From CAZSWR01 sp964610885 (GTDB taxonomy: Bacteria > Bacteroidota > Ignavibacteria > Kapaibacteriales > UBA2268), in NCBI GenBank assembly GCA_964610885.1, contig CAZSWR010000020.1, forward strand, positions 1 to 41,332: 41,332 nucleotides of DNA, written 5' to 3'. Position 1 is the first letter of the stretch. The number at the start of each line of letters is the position of its first letter. Shown in pieces: positions 7,890 to 16,479 of the stretch. The notes under the pieces were generated by a model. The model searched no databases. It was given only the letters and a program-made list of their open reading frames with translations, and was not told where the DNA came from. The position numbers and the translations under genes were made by a program.

Positions 7890-8675
7890 TTATCTAACTT
7901 GGAAAGTCAGCGTGATGAAGCCGACCATGTCTTTGTTTGTGTTAAGTTTGCTGAATCGCCACTGCACGAGCGCCTCGCGGGCTGCGCGTTCCAGCAGCGG
8001 GTCGCCCTTCTGCACGGGCATGGCGCGGGTAACGGTGCCGTCGGCTGCGACAATGATTTTCATTCGGATCTGCGCGTTCGTGCTGACGCCGGAAGGATAC
8101 TTGGGTATCACTTTCTTGAGGACTGTACGGTTGCCGCCGCCGCCCCAATCGACGTCGCCCCAGCCGTCGCCCAATCCGGTGCCGCGGCCCTTGTCTCCAA
8201 GCCCTGTTCCGAATGGATTGCCGTTGGGCTTGCCGACGTTGCGAGTGCCGGAGCCGCCGCGGTCAGCATTGTTTTTGTTCGGCGAGCCTAAGTTCGTCCG
8301 GGCAATAAGGTTCGTTGCGTTTTCGGGGTCTTGGTCGCTTGCGCTTTTGTCGAAGTGGGTCGAACCGGACGTCTGAGCGTCCTCCAGCGAGTTCTGTGGC
8401 GAACTGCCACGCGCAGCCTCGCCCTCTGCGGTCAGGTTGCCCTTCCGGGCGCCTGTGCCGTCGCCGGAGCCGAACATAATAATATCGAGTGGTATGGTTC
8501 GCGTGGAATCGCGCCAATCGGAAAGCGTCGGCTGCCCGACGTCCACTGTGGACATCATTAAATATATGAAAATATTGATAGCTAAAGATACGATGAGGCC
8601 TTTGAGAGTATTCTTGTCCCAATTCAATCGAAATTGTATATTTGTTTCAGTCTCCTGACGATATGGTTCGTACAT
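7890..8675 (-). CDS. Energy transducer TonB family protein
   Basis: 261 residues from the ATG at 8675, preceded by GGGGGAAG; an upstream TTG extension to 8705 is less likely. A short cytoplasmic N-terminus leads to one membrane helix (LKGLIVSLAINIFIYLMM). The periplasmic linker is not the usual Pro/Lys-rich rod but rich in G, N, D and T, including a glycine run just before the C-terminal domain. That domain has VIPKYPSGVSTNAQIRMKII, ADGTVTRAMPVQKGDPLLE and AAREALVQWRF, the TonB_C / AgmX-type signature with the conserved 'A...WRF'. TonB proteins carry proton-motive energy from an inner-membrane ExbBD motor to outer-membrane receptors; no exbBD or receptor gene is in this window. It could equally be a gliding- or secretion-linked TonB homologue. 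Confidence 0.85.
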   Translation of the reverse strand: MYEPYRQETETNIQFRLNWDKNTLKGLIVSLAINIFIYLMMSTVDVGQPTLSDWRDSTRTIPLDIIMFGSGDGTGARKGNLTAEGEAARGSSPQNSLEDAQTSGSTHFDKSASDQDPENATNLIARTNLGSPNKNNADRGGSGTRNVGKPNGNPFGTGLGDKGRGTGLGDGWGDVDWGGGGNRTVLKKVIPKYPSGVSTNAQIRMKIIVAADGTVTRAMPVQKGDPLLERAAREALVQWRFSKLNTNKDMVGFITLTFQVR

Positions 8676-8810
8676 ATCGCTTCCCCCACTCTGAAAAAAG
8701 AACAAAACATTTTATATCGAAGTCTTTGTAAATTAACATATTCCTTCGCCGGGAAACAGGCAAGCAAACCCACAGGTTTTTGCCAGCAATCCGAACACAA
8801 ATATAGCTAA

Positions 8811-10709
8811 TTATTTGACTCTATCAATCCAAATATGCGAAAAACCATGTTTCTCGGCGGTTTGCTTCGCTTCGTCTTTGGACTGGAACTGGCCGAAACG
8901 CACTTTGTACCAGACTACGTCGCGGATTTTCTGCTCTTTGATGAACACATTCTGCACCTTCCGTTTCGAAAGCGAGCGCACCCAATCCTCGGCGTCTTCC
9001 CTCGAGGGCGATGAATAGACCTCTACTGTATAAACGGCGTCGCGGGATTCTGGTTTCGCGGCTGCCTGTTTGCTCTTGGGCGATATTTGTTTTTTGCCCT
9101 CTTTAGCTTCCTTGCGAATCTGCGCGATGTCCTTAATCTTTGCAGCAGGTTTTTTCTTGGGCGTATCGCTTTTAGCAATAGGTTTTGCTATGTCTGCCTT
9201 TTTCTCTGGAGTGGGTTTGGCAGCTTCCTGCTTCTTCGGTTTTTGCGGTTCCTCTTGGTGCCGAGCTGGTTCGGAGGCTACTGGTTTCTCGGCGGGTTTG
9301 GCCTCTTCCTTTGGGGGTTCGGGCTTGGATTCCTGTTTTTTAACTGATTCAGCCTCGGGCGCCGAAGGTTTTTCTCCGGCTTTGGCTGTTTCGCTCTCTG
9401 CGTCTTTGCCGGAGTGGGCCGGTTGGCCGGAGTTAGTTGAGTCCGCCGGGGCTACAGTGTCGATGGACAATAACGATGATATACCGCTTCTGATGTCGGC
9501 ATATAAATCAGTTTCTGTCGCGGTGAAGTAGATTCCGTACCCGATCGCGCCGGCGATGAGCAAAATGGCTGCCGAGAGTCCAATCGTTTTCCACGGGAGT
9601 GGCTTACGTTGTTTCTTCGGTTTGTCCGCCACGGGAGTTTGTTCGTCCTGGGCGGGAGCTGCGGCTTTTTTCTGTTTCTTTTCTTTTTTGGTCGGTTGCT
9701 GCTCTTCGTTTTCTGCGAACAGGTTAATTTCCTGTGCAGGTTCGGCGATGCCGGCCAGAACGGACGAAGGGTGCTCGGAGTGGATAGCCGTAAGGTCGAT
9801 CAAAACATCGGGATTGGAGTCGTCAACTGCTTTGAATTCGCTTAGTTTGTCTCGAATCTCGTCGTCTGTCAATTCCTTAGCCGGTTCTTCGTTTTCTCGT
9901 GGTTTTCGCGATTTGGCCCTTTGGAGGTCTTGTTCGATGAGGCTTTTCAGGTCGTCGCCCAGGATATCTGCGTTCGAGATAGCTTCGTCGGGCTTTTCTT
10001 CTTCCACGAAAGAAATTCCGGCAGTATCCAAATCGAGTTCCGATTCGGTGATTTCCTGTTCGGGCTTGGGCGTGGGTGCGCTCATGAGCAATTCGGGATC
10101 AATAAGCTCGGAGGCAGAAGAAAATACATCGTCATCGATCGCCTTATCGCCGGCGGCGGAAGAAAGCAATTCGTCTTGGTCGGGTTTTTCTGTTGGAGCG
10201 GATTCGAGTTTTTCGTCATCGCTTATGATTCTTTCGGCGTCGGGCTTTTCGGCTAAGTCAGCAAAGTCGATTTGCTCTTTCGTGGTATCGAATGTGGGTT
10301 GTTCCTGATTGAACACGTCCCAGACAGAATCGGCGTCTGGCTGCTCTGCGACAGGCTGTTCAGTATCTGGCTGCTCGGCCGCTGGCGGCTCTGCCACTGG
10401 CTGCGGCGTTTCGTCAGGAGTTTGGCTTTCCGCTTCGGCGTCCTCCTCGAAAAGGTATTCGCTTCTGCCGGGTTCCGGTGCAATTTCGGACACTTCGGTA
10501 TCGGCAGCCGTTGGTCCCGGCTCGGCAGGCAATTCCGGCTCGGGTGGATTAAGGGCGTTTTCGAATTGCTCGCTAAGGTTGAACATATCAGGCAATTCGC
10601 CCGGATATGCCTCTAAGCTATCGAGCAGGAAAGTGTCTTCGGCGCTTTCCCTATCGAATCCGCCGGCAATCTCTTCCGGCCTCAGTCTGTTTTCTTCGAA
10701 TATTGCCAT
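8811..10709 (-). CDS. Acidic single-pass membrane protein with C-terminal SPOR domain
   Basis: 632 residues. Residues 1-340 are a very acidic, probably disordered cytoplasmic region rich in E, D, P, S and A, with repeated E-Q-P and E-K-P-D patterns. A basic stretch (about 341-370, many K) precedes one membrane helix at about 375-395, giving N-in topology. Residues about 400-555 are a K/E/P/A-rich periplasmic linker. The last 73 residues (560-632) form a SPOR domain: YTVEVYSSPSREDAEDW at the start and WYKVRFGQFQSKDEAK near the end. SPOR domains bind denuded septal peptidoglycan, so a role at the division site, as in FtsN or DamX, is likely but inferred. It stands upstream of tonB with a gap of about 135 bases. 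Confidence 0.85.
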   Translation of the reverse strand: MAIFEENRLRPEEIAGGFDRESAEDTFLLDSLEAYPGELPDMFNLSEQFENALNPPEPELPAEPGPTAADTEVSEIAPEPGRSEYLFEEDAEAESQTPDETPQPVAEPPAAEQPDTEQPVAEQPDADSVWDVFNQEQPTFDTTKEQIDFADLAEKPDAERIISDDEKLESAPTEKPDQDELLSSAAGDKAIDDDVFSSASELIDPELLMSAPTPKPEQEITESELDLDTAGISFVEEEKPDEAISNADILGDDLKSLIEQDLQRAKSRKPRENEEPAKELTDDEIRDKLSEFKAVDDSNPDVLIDLTAIHSEHPSSVLAGIAEPAQEINLFAENEEQQPTKKEKKQKKAAAPAQDEQTPVADKPKKQRKPLPWKTIGLSAAILLIAGAIGYGIYFTATETDLYADIRSGISSLLSIDTVAPADSTNSGQPAHSGKDAESETAKAGEKPSAPEAESVKKQESKPEPPKEEAKPAEKPVASEPARHQEEPQKPKKQEAAKPTPEKKADIAKPIAKSDTPKKKPAAKIKDIAQIRKEAKEGKKQISPKSKQAAAKPESRDAVYTVEVYSSPSREDAEDWVRSLSKRKVQNVFIKEQKIRDVVWYKVRFGQFQSKDEAKQTAEKHGFSHIWIDRVK

Positions 10710-11333
10710 AACAGCTTTTGTTTACTTCAAGAAAAACGAATATTTCGAATTTATACAATTCTCGGTTGAAAATCAAGCAATAATCGAGCCGATATTCTCA
10801 TCCTCTGTGATTAATTGTATTTAGTGTATATCTATCCCGCTTCGAGCCTATCGCGCATACGTATTCCAATCATTAATGTATTTCGGTAAATATATTTTAA
10901 ACTTAAAGGTTTCGGGAGGGAAAAAGAGACTCTTCGCCGTTTTGTGTGGGTACAATACCAAATACAATTTTGAGCAAGTTGTAATATTATTTACCGCGTA
11001 GCGGTTGTTGTATTGTAGTTGATGTTCGTATTATTTTTGACAAGATTTCGCGTAGCGAATGTTGTATATGTTTAGTTGTTTCATCCAGAATAATATTTAA
11101 CAACCGCTATGCGGTATGACTTTGCACTGAAAAAAATACTTCTACAATACAACAACCGCTAGCGCGGTATTCAGCAGAAAGCCATACCATTTTGGCAATC
11201 TCCTATCCTATCAACTCATATTTAACAAACCTTTTATTCGAAGGTTGATTCCGCTTTTCTGCTAAGCACCAGAACTAATTTAATAAAGTTAGATAATATT
11301 TGCTCGCAATATTTTGCTTGGGGACTCATCAAC
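10710..11333. other. Gene-free interval with AT-rich DNA and a repeat cluster
   Basis: 624 bases between two minus-strand transcription units. No convincing ORF, tRNA or terminator. It contains the four-unit inverted repeat cluster at 10992-11169; the remainder is AT-rich and I see nothing else in it. The promoter of the SPOR gene should lie at its left end. Confidence 0.7.
10992..11169. repeat. Cluster of four GCGTAGCG-type units in inverted arrangement
   Basis: Unit 1 at 10992-11018 (TACCGCGTAGCGGTTGTTG then TATTGTAG) is nearly the exact reverse complement of unit 4 at 11142-11169 (one extra base). Two weaker units lie inside: TTTCGCGTAGCGAATGTTG at 11046-11064 in the unit 1 orientation, and CAACCGCTATGCGGTATG at 11101-11118 in the unit 4 orientation. 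Each unit itself contains a short palindrome (ACCGC-gta-GCGGT). Confidence 0.75.
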
Positions 11334-12290
11334 TTATATCCAGAACAATTTCTCTGTGATAACCGAACCGGCAAAGAAAATCAAACCGGCCCAGACAAAC
11401 CACTCGGCATACGTCCGCCGAACGAGGCTTATCGAGCTGAGCACTTCACTTTTTTCTAATTTGTTAATTTCCGCACCGATTGCAGAGAATGCTTCAGCCG
11501 AACCGGCAAAGAAATACTTGCCTCCCGTGGCGGCCGATATTTCGGACAGCTCCTTGGGATTGAACCCGGCGAAAACCTTTGCCTGCCTGGCGGCGGGATC
11601 CACAGCCTGAAGGTATGCGCCGCCCTCGCTGCCCACGCCGATGGTATAGACGCGCACCCCAGCCGTGAAAGCCATCCTCGTCGCCAATTCGGGCGGGATG
11701 CTGCCGGTATTGTCCTCGCCGTCCGAGATTAATAATACAATTTTACTCTTGGATTCCGAGCCGTCCAACAGCGCCACAGAGAGCGCCAGCGCAGAGCCGA
11801 TGGCAGTGCCAGTGCCGGCCGAATCGGTGGTCTCCGACTCGATGGCCTGCAAGAGGAATTGCCGGTCTGCGGTTAGTGGAGAGACTGTAACGGCCTGGCC
11901 CGCGAACGACACAAATGCGAATCGGTCGTCCGGCCGCGTGCGAACAATGTCGGCGGCGAATGACTTGGCCGCGTGCATCCTCGATGGGGCGACGTCTTTT
12001 GTGTCCATGGACTTCGACGCATCGATCGCGATGACGGCATCGATGCCCTCAGCCTTCTTCTCGACGGAACGCAGTTCGGACTTTGGCCCCGCAGCGGCTA
12101 TTGCCACGAACACAAGCGCTGCCGTTTGCAGCAGTATTGGAGATTTGCCCCAGAAACTTCCTAAGGGACCGCCGTGGGTCGTCGTGGGCACTCGTAGCGC
12201 CCCGAGACGCCTTCGCGAGGCCACATACGGGACGACAAGCGCAACCGCAATGAGTAGCAAAAATTCTATATGGTCAAAGCCAAAGCTCAA
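11334..12290 (-). CDS. BatA-like VWA membrane protein
   Basis: 318 residues from a TTG at 12290 that overlaps the preceding stop (TTGA) and follows GGAGG; a GTG at 12326 is the alternative start. The N-terminus has two membrane helices (IEFLLLIAVALVVPYVA and LLQTAALVFVAIAAAG). The VWA domain, about residues 80-265, has a complete metal site: DASKSM, Thr in AGTGTAIGSAL and Asp in LISDGEDN. A last helix (WFVWAGLIFFAGSVI) anchors the C-terminus. The layout of two helices, periplasmic VWA and a third helix is that of BatA/BatB ('aerotolerance') proteins of Bacteroidota and spirochaetes, whose mechanism is unclear. It closes an operon with a BatD-like protein and a T9SS subtilase; the usual moxR and DUF58 genes are absent. 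Confidence 0.85.
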   Translation of the reverse strand: MSFGFDHIEFLLLIAVALVVPYVASRRRLGALRVPTTTHGGPLGSFWGKSPILLQTAALVFVAIAAAGPKSELRSVEKKAEGIDAVIAIDASKSMDTKDVAPSRMHAAKSFAADIVRTRPDDRFAFVSFAGQAVTVSPLTADRQFLLQAIESETTDSAGTGTAIGSALALSVALLDGSESKSKIVLLISDGEDNTGSIPPELATRMAFTAGVRVYTIGVGSEGGAYLQAVDPAARQAKVFAGFNPKELSEISAATGGKYFFAGSAEAFSAIGAEINKLEKSEVLSSISLVRRTYAEWFVWAGLIFFAGSVITEKLFWI

Positions 12291-13126
12291 CTCCGGGGTG
12301 CCCTCCTTCCGAGCGCTCGCGCGCACAAAAAGGCAGCTTCTGCCTCGCCTTTCGTCGGTTGGTATGCCCCAAACTTGGCCTTTTCAGCCAATTCGCAAAT
12401 GTATTTTGATTCGTCTGCGTCCGCATATTTGATTGCGTAATCGGCAATTGCCTCCCACAACGAAACTACGGTCTCTGCATTATTAATCTCATTTCGAATA
12501 AATTTTGTTTCAATGCCACCGATAAGCTCTTCCAGGTTTATTTTGGGCGTCGGGAAAGAATACTCGACTCGGCTTCGTCGCCGCCTCTTTTTCAAAGCTA
12601 TAAGCAGGACAAGCATCATAATCGATGCGAAGCAGGCAGCGGCCAGAAGCATCATGATCGGGCTGTCATCGCTCTTCTTCTGTTGGGGTTCGGGCATAGA
12701 TTTGATATCGGCAATGTCGGCGCTGGTGTCGGCAGCGCGGAGTGAGGAATGGAACTCCAGGCGCGAAGTGGCGGCAGGGAAAAGAGTTTGGAAGCCTTTT
12801 TTTGCATACATCACGGTGATCGGCGGGATTTCGATCCGGCCGGTATCGAACGCGATAAGGCTGTAAATCCTTCGGGAAACGAAACCTTGGCTGCCGGTTT
12901 CCGATTTGGTGCTTCGAGCGCTGCGGATCTCGAATTTTGAGATTGAATCCTTGAAATTTGGGAAGAAGACGCTGGTTTCCTCATCCGCCGAAAAGGCGAT
13001 ATCGAGCAAGATTTCGTCCCCTACAATGAATTCGGTCTTGTTTGCCGTTGCGGTTGCGATTGCCTCCGCCCGCGATGCGAGCGCGGGCAGAAGCAATACA
13101 AAAACCATGATAGCAAAGCGCATCAT
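12287..13126 (-). CDS. BatD-like membrane protein
   Basis: 279 residues with an N-terminal signal peptide (about 1-22, ending ALASRAEA). A periplasmic beta-rich region follows (about 25-150) with KTEFIVGDEILLDIAFSA and FDTGRIEIPPITVMY; the latter 'G...IPPI.V.Y' pattern is typical of BatD (oxygen-tolerance) proteins. A membrane helix at about 157-178 (MMLLAAACFASIMMLVLLIAL) is followed by a basic stop (KKRRRRSR) and a cytoplasmic helical tail of about 95 residues. It is shorter than usual BatD, with only one immunoglobulin-like unit. Its ATG overlaps the subtilase stop (ATGA), and its stop overlaps the next start, so the three genes are translationally coupled. Confidence 0.75.
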   Translation of the reverse strand: MMRFAIMVFVLLLPALASRAEAIATATANKTEFIVGDEILLDIAFSADEETSVFFPNFKDSISKFEIRSARSTKSETGSQGFVSRRIYSLIAFDTGRIEIPPITVMYAKKGFQTLFPAATSRLEFHSSLRAADTSADIADIKSMPEPQQKKSDDSPIMMLLAAACFASIMMLVLLIALKKRRRRSRVEYSFPTPKINLEELIGGIETKFIRNEINNAETVVSLWEAIADYAIKYADADESKYICELAEKAKFGAYQPTKGEAEAAFLCARALGRRAPRS

Positions 13127-15360
13127 TTGGTTTCGATCAGCAATTTCGTGCGGAAAACTTCTTTGCCTTCGGATTCAATTACCAAATAATAGGCGCCCGC
13201 CGGGAATTCGGACAGGCCATGGATTTCCGGTTGCGAAAGGTCGCATTGGCGTGTGGAGACGGCCGTCCCGAATGCGTTATAGAGAATTGCGCGTCCGTTG
13301 CCATAGCCCAAGGGCATCACGCGGACGTTCTCGTTTGCGGGGTTGGGATAGGCAAGCATTTCGGGCTGAGCCTCGACGTCGGTGGCGGGCAGCACACCGA
13401 GCACGTCTTTGATCGAAGCGAAGAGGTTGATCTTCCCCGAGCCCCATGTGTTGTTCGGGAGGGCATCGCCAGTGAATTTGTCGTGAATTGCATTTCTTTT
13501 CAGGTATGCAAGCACTTCGGCCGGAGTGAGCGTCGAGTCGGCCTCGAGCATCAGCGCGATGCAACCGGAGACGACAGGGCAGCTCATAGACGTGCCGGCC
13601 ATGATTCCATAAGGATATGATTTGCCATAGTGATCCACGTGCAGAATGACGGATGAAACGCTTGGCCCTTTGGCAAAATATGCGGTATCGAGCGAGTTAA
13701 CGGCAGAAACGACAGCGAACCCGGGCGCGCAGATGTCCGGCTTGATTTCCCCATCGTTCGTCGGCCCAAGGCTCGAAAATGATGCAATTTCGCCCAACTC
13801 GTTGATCCCGGAGTACGAAAGCTCGTCCCCGGCTTCGTTCGTGAAAGTTTTCTTTGTGGCGACTGCGCCCACTGCAATTACGCTTTTCCCGCAACCCCAA
13901 TCGCTGATTGTGTAGTCTGTCGTGCCGTCGGTGGCGCTTGTGTCCGAAAGGGTGCCGAAATGTGCGGTAAAATATCCGTCAGTGCGGCGCGCCCAATTGG
14001 ATATATGGACAGAGCCTGATTTCGCGCGGACGTCGATTCGGAAGTATTGCTTCTTCTTGCCTTCGAGCAAAACGATTGTGTGCGGTTTCCCGTTCTGGGC
14101 CGAAGGAGTAACGATGAATTCGACCGCAACGGTATCGCCATTGTATATCAGGGTCCTATCGACAGTTCCATCCTGCGGCATATCGATGAATTCTGTTTCG
14201 GCAACGATTTTCCTCGAAACGTTATTGTTAATGATCGATAGTTTGACGCTGAAATCTTTGCCCTGTTCGCCCCAGAAGTCCAGCCATATTCTTTTCGGAG
14301 AGCCTGTCATGGTGGTGGGATGGGTTGTGAAGGTGTGGTGGGCGGTGTCTGCAGAGAAATTCATAAAGCAATGAATTTTTGAATCGCCATCGTTCCCTGC
14401 GGAAACGGCCGCAATTTTCCCTTTTCCGGTGAGCAGCTCGAGCGCTTGCGAAAAGAGCGATTTGCCATCTTTCGAATCGATTGGCAGCCCCCAGCTAAGA
14501 TTGACGATCATCGGCTTGTGGCACGAATCGGCATAGGCAAAGAGATAGGCATAGGCATCGATGAAATTGACCGCTGCGGTTTCGTAGGCGTATTCCGATG
14601 GACGTGGCATTTTGAGGCCGACGATAACCAATTCCGCATCGGGTGCGATACCAGTGTATTTCCCTTGGGTTGGCTCTGGCGATCCGGCAGTGATTGCAGC
14701 CACGTGAGTGCCGTGCGAAAAGTATGGATGGTCCGAACCGGAAGCGAGGATTTCCTGCTCGTTGAATAGTTCGCGGCCATAGCCGAATTTAATCGGGTGG
14801 ACGGTGCTTTCGCTGCCCTGCTCCCAAACGCGAATAATTTTCAGCTTGTGCTTCAGCGAATCGTAGAAGGCCGGATGCGAGTAGTCAAATCCAGCATCGA
14901 TAACGCCGATAAGCACGTTTTTTCCAGTGTATGCCTTCGGAAGAGGCGAAACTCCATTGTTTACCTCCGTGGCGAGCACTGCTGGGCGGGCGACGTCCAT
15001 GTGCGGCGCGCCGATGGTTTCGGCCTCGACCGCCAGCAGTCCGTCCAATTCGGTGAATTCCACAAAGCGGGAAATAGGTACGCTAATAGTGATAATGCTC
15101 TTCAGGTTCGTTCCGATGCGGCAGCCCATCCGCTCGGCCGCTTCGGTATCGAATGCGGAGCTGATTTTGCATAGTACCAACAGGCAATCTTCGCCCTTAA
15201 TCTTCGAGATCGGTGCGAAGCTCATCGAGGCCACACTGCGCTTGTTGCGCAATTCTTTCTTCAGCTTCATGGCCGTCGGGGATAGCTTGGCGCCCGCTGC
15301 AAATGCACCAGCCACGCAGCTAATCATTAATAATACTACAACTAAGTAATTTTTTCTCAT
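13123..15360 (-). CDS. Secreted S8 (subtilisin-family) peptidase with T9SS sorting domain
   Basis: 745 residues. A signal peptide covers about 1-22 (hydrophobic LVVVLLMISCVAGAFA). A propeptide-like region follows to about 145. The S8 catalytic domain has Asp155 (VLIGVIDAGFDYSHPAF), His216 (SHGTHVA), the oxyanion Asn323 (SAGNDG) and Ser591 (GTSMSCP), so the triad is intact; a beta-rich insert of about 150 residues lies between Asn323 and the serine. The C-terminus (about 668-745) is a type A T9SS sorting domain: LAYPNPANENVRV, then ILYNAFG and a closing FPAGAYYLVIESEGK. The protein should cross the inner membrane by Sec and the outer membrane by the T9SS and be held on the surface. First gene of the Bat-like operon, overlapping it by four bases. 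Confidence 0.93.
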   Translation of the reverse strand: MRKNYLVVVLLMISCVAGAFAAGAKLSPTAMKLKKELRNKRSVASMSFAPISKIKGEDCLLVLCKISSAFDTEAAERMGCRIGTNLKSIITISVPISRFVEFTELDGLLAVEAETIGAPHMDVARPAVLATEVNNGVSPLPKAYTGKNVLIGVIDAGFDYSHPAFYDSLKHKLKIIRVWEQGSESTVHPIKFGYGRELFNEQEILASGSDHPYFSHGTHVAAITAGSPEPTQGKYTGIAPDAELVIVGLKMPRPSEYAYETAAVNFIDAYAYLFAYADSCHKPMIVNLSWGLPIDSKDGKSLFSQALELLTGKGKIAAVSAGNDGDSKIHCFMNFSADTAHHTFTTHPTTMTGSPKRIWLDFWGEQGKDFSVKLSIINNNVSRKIVAETEFIDMPQDGTVDRTLIYNGDTVAVEFIVTPSAQNGKPHTIVLLEGKKKQYFRIDVRAKSGSVHISNWARRTDGYFTAHFGTLSDTSATDGTTDYTISDWGCGKSVIAVGAVATKKTFTNEAGDELSYSGINELGEIASFSSLGPTNDGEIKPDICAPGFAVVSAVNSLDTAYFAKGPSVSSVILHVDHYGKSYPYGIMAGTSMSCPVVSGCIALMLEADSTLTPAEVLAYLKRNAIHDKFTGDALPNNTWGSGKINLFASIKDVLGVLPATDVEAQPEMLAYPNPANENVRVMPLGYGNGRAILYNAFGTAVSTRQCDLSQPEIHGLSEFPAGAYYLVIESEGKEVFRTKLLIETK

Positions 15361-15677
15361 TTGAACACCTTATTTATTGAAAAGACTATTTTTCATATTC
15401 CGGGACATTGAATTCTCAGATAATCATACATCATTGCGTTGACCCAAAATAATTAATATTATGAAAAGAACATAATTCTGAGAACAAAATAAAAAAAAAT
15501 GTAATAACTATTGCGATGTTAAATTATACTTTTTAATTGAATGAAAAATAATTATATTACATACATTGTCAATTTGTCCGGCCACCATTTTTTTACCGAG
15601 CGCGTTATTTGTGAATATTCTGAAATACGAACCGCCTGGGCCGAACTAAATATTTTGGGGCGAATGCAATCCGTACG
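15361..15677. other. AT-rich divergent intergenic region
   Basis: 317 bases between the divergent subtilase operon and the ComEA-like gene. Strongly AT-rich, with a poly-A run near 15490, and likely to hold both promoters. I see no clear consensus hexamers, palindromes or ORF. Confidence 0.5.
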
Positions 15678-16199
15678 ATGCAGATGTTGAAAGAGAAACT
15701 AAATAAAACTGTATCCAAACTGCAATCCCTTTTTGGAATCACAAAAGGAGAGCTGACCGCCGTTAGCATTATTTTGCTCGGGCTTGGGATGTATTGCGTG
15801 CTGAGCCTGCTTCCGCGCGAAGGCCACGGGCAAGATTTGCAGTCGGCAAGCCTGGCAAGGCTCATCGACAGCTTGGCGGCCGCGGAAATCACTTCGTACA
15901 TCGGCAGCACTGTCTATGGCGAGAGCATGCCCGAACTCGCGCTGGCCGATACAGTGATGAAACGACGTGGAAACATGGAAAATGCTTTCGCAAAGAAACC
16001 GCCCGAACGGCCCATCGAGCTGAATAAAGCATCCAAGATTGAACTGATGAAGCTGCCGGGAGTGGGCGAACAAACAGCCGTCAGTATCATGAAATACCGC
16101 AAGAAGTACCGCTTCGCCCGCGCCGAAGACCTGATGAACATACGCGGTATCGGCGAGAAGAAATTCGAGAAGATGAAACAATACGTGTACGTGGAGTGA
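15678..16199 (+). CDS. ComEA-like helix-hairpin-helix protein
   Basis: 173 residues. A short basic N-terminus is followed by a membrane helix at about 25-46 (GELTAVSIILLGLGMYCVLSLL). A linker of about 60 residues leads to the C-terminal tandem HhH module (about 113-173): ELNKASKIELMKLPGVGEQT, AVSIMKYRKKY, then AEDLMNIRGIGEKKFEKMK, with both GxG hairpins present. ComEA-type proteins bind DNA outside the inner membrane during natural transformation; many FCB genomes also have HhH proteins of this form with unknown role. No other com gene is near. The second ATG at 15684 is an alternative start. Confidence 0.82.
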   Translation: MQMLKEKLNKTVSKLQSLFGITKGELTAVSIILLGLGMYCVLSLLPREGHGQDLQSASLARLIDSLAAAEITSYIGSTVYGESMPELALADTVMKRRGNMENAFAKKPPERPIELNKASKIELMKLPGVGEQTAVSIMKYRKKYRFARAEDLMNIRGIGEKKFEKMKQYVYVE

Positions 16200-16235
16200 A
16201 GTTGTTTGCACTTCGCTCCAATCGAGTGAATTTAT

Positions 16236-16319
16236 TCTATTATGAGGAAAAATGAATTCATGATCATCTTTCCTTCCATCATTGCGCTACCCTTGAAAAA
16301 GAAAGTGGCAGTCGCCACC
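16236..16319 (-). repeat. Dispersed intergenic element, copy C (minus orientation)
   Basis: Read on the minus strand it opens GGTGGCGACTGCCACTTT, continues CTTTTTCAAGGGTAGCGC, AATGATGGAAGGAAAG and ends ATGAATTCATTTTTCC, CATAATAGA, closely matching copies A and B. Unlike these it does not follow a gene on its own strand. The rest of the 16200-16479 gap shows nothing further. Confidence 0.8.
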
Positions 16320-16479
16320 TTGTTTGATTTTTGTAACAATACAGTCGAGAATTCGTACTTTCGTTCGTGGCCCGCGAGCGGGTTTCATTTTTGTTAATGG
16401 TTAGCTGTATTGAAAATTTGGTTGGCAAATGAACTCCAACAGCAAATAATAATGGTTTCGGCGCGGCCGAGAAATAGAT

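Noticed and set aside
9556..10308. 250-residue plus-strand ORF opposite the SPOR gene
   Set aside because: Serine-rich shadow of the acidic E/D/P codons on the other strand; the minus-strand protein has a clear membrane helix and SPOR domain.
11665..12432. 255-residue plus-strand ORF opposite the BatA-like gene
   Set aside because: Shadow of a gene with an intact VWA metal site; it also crosses the operon junction.
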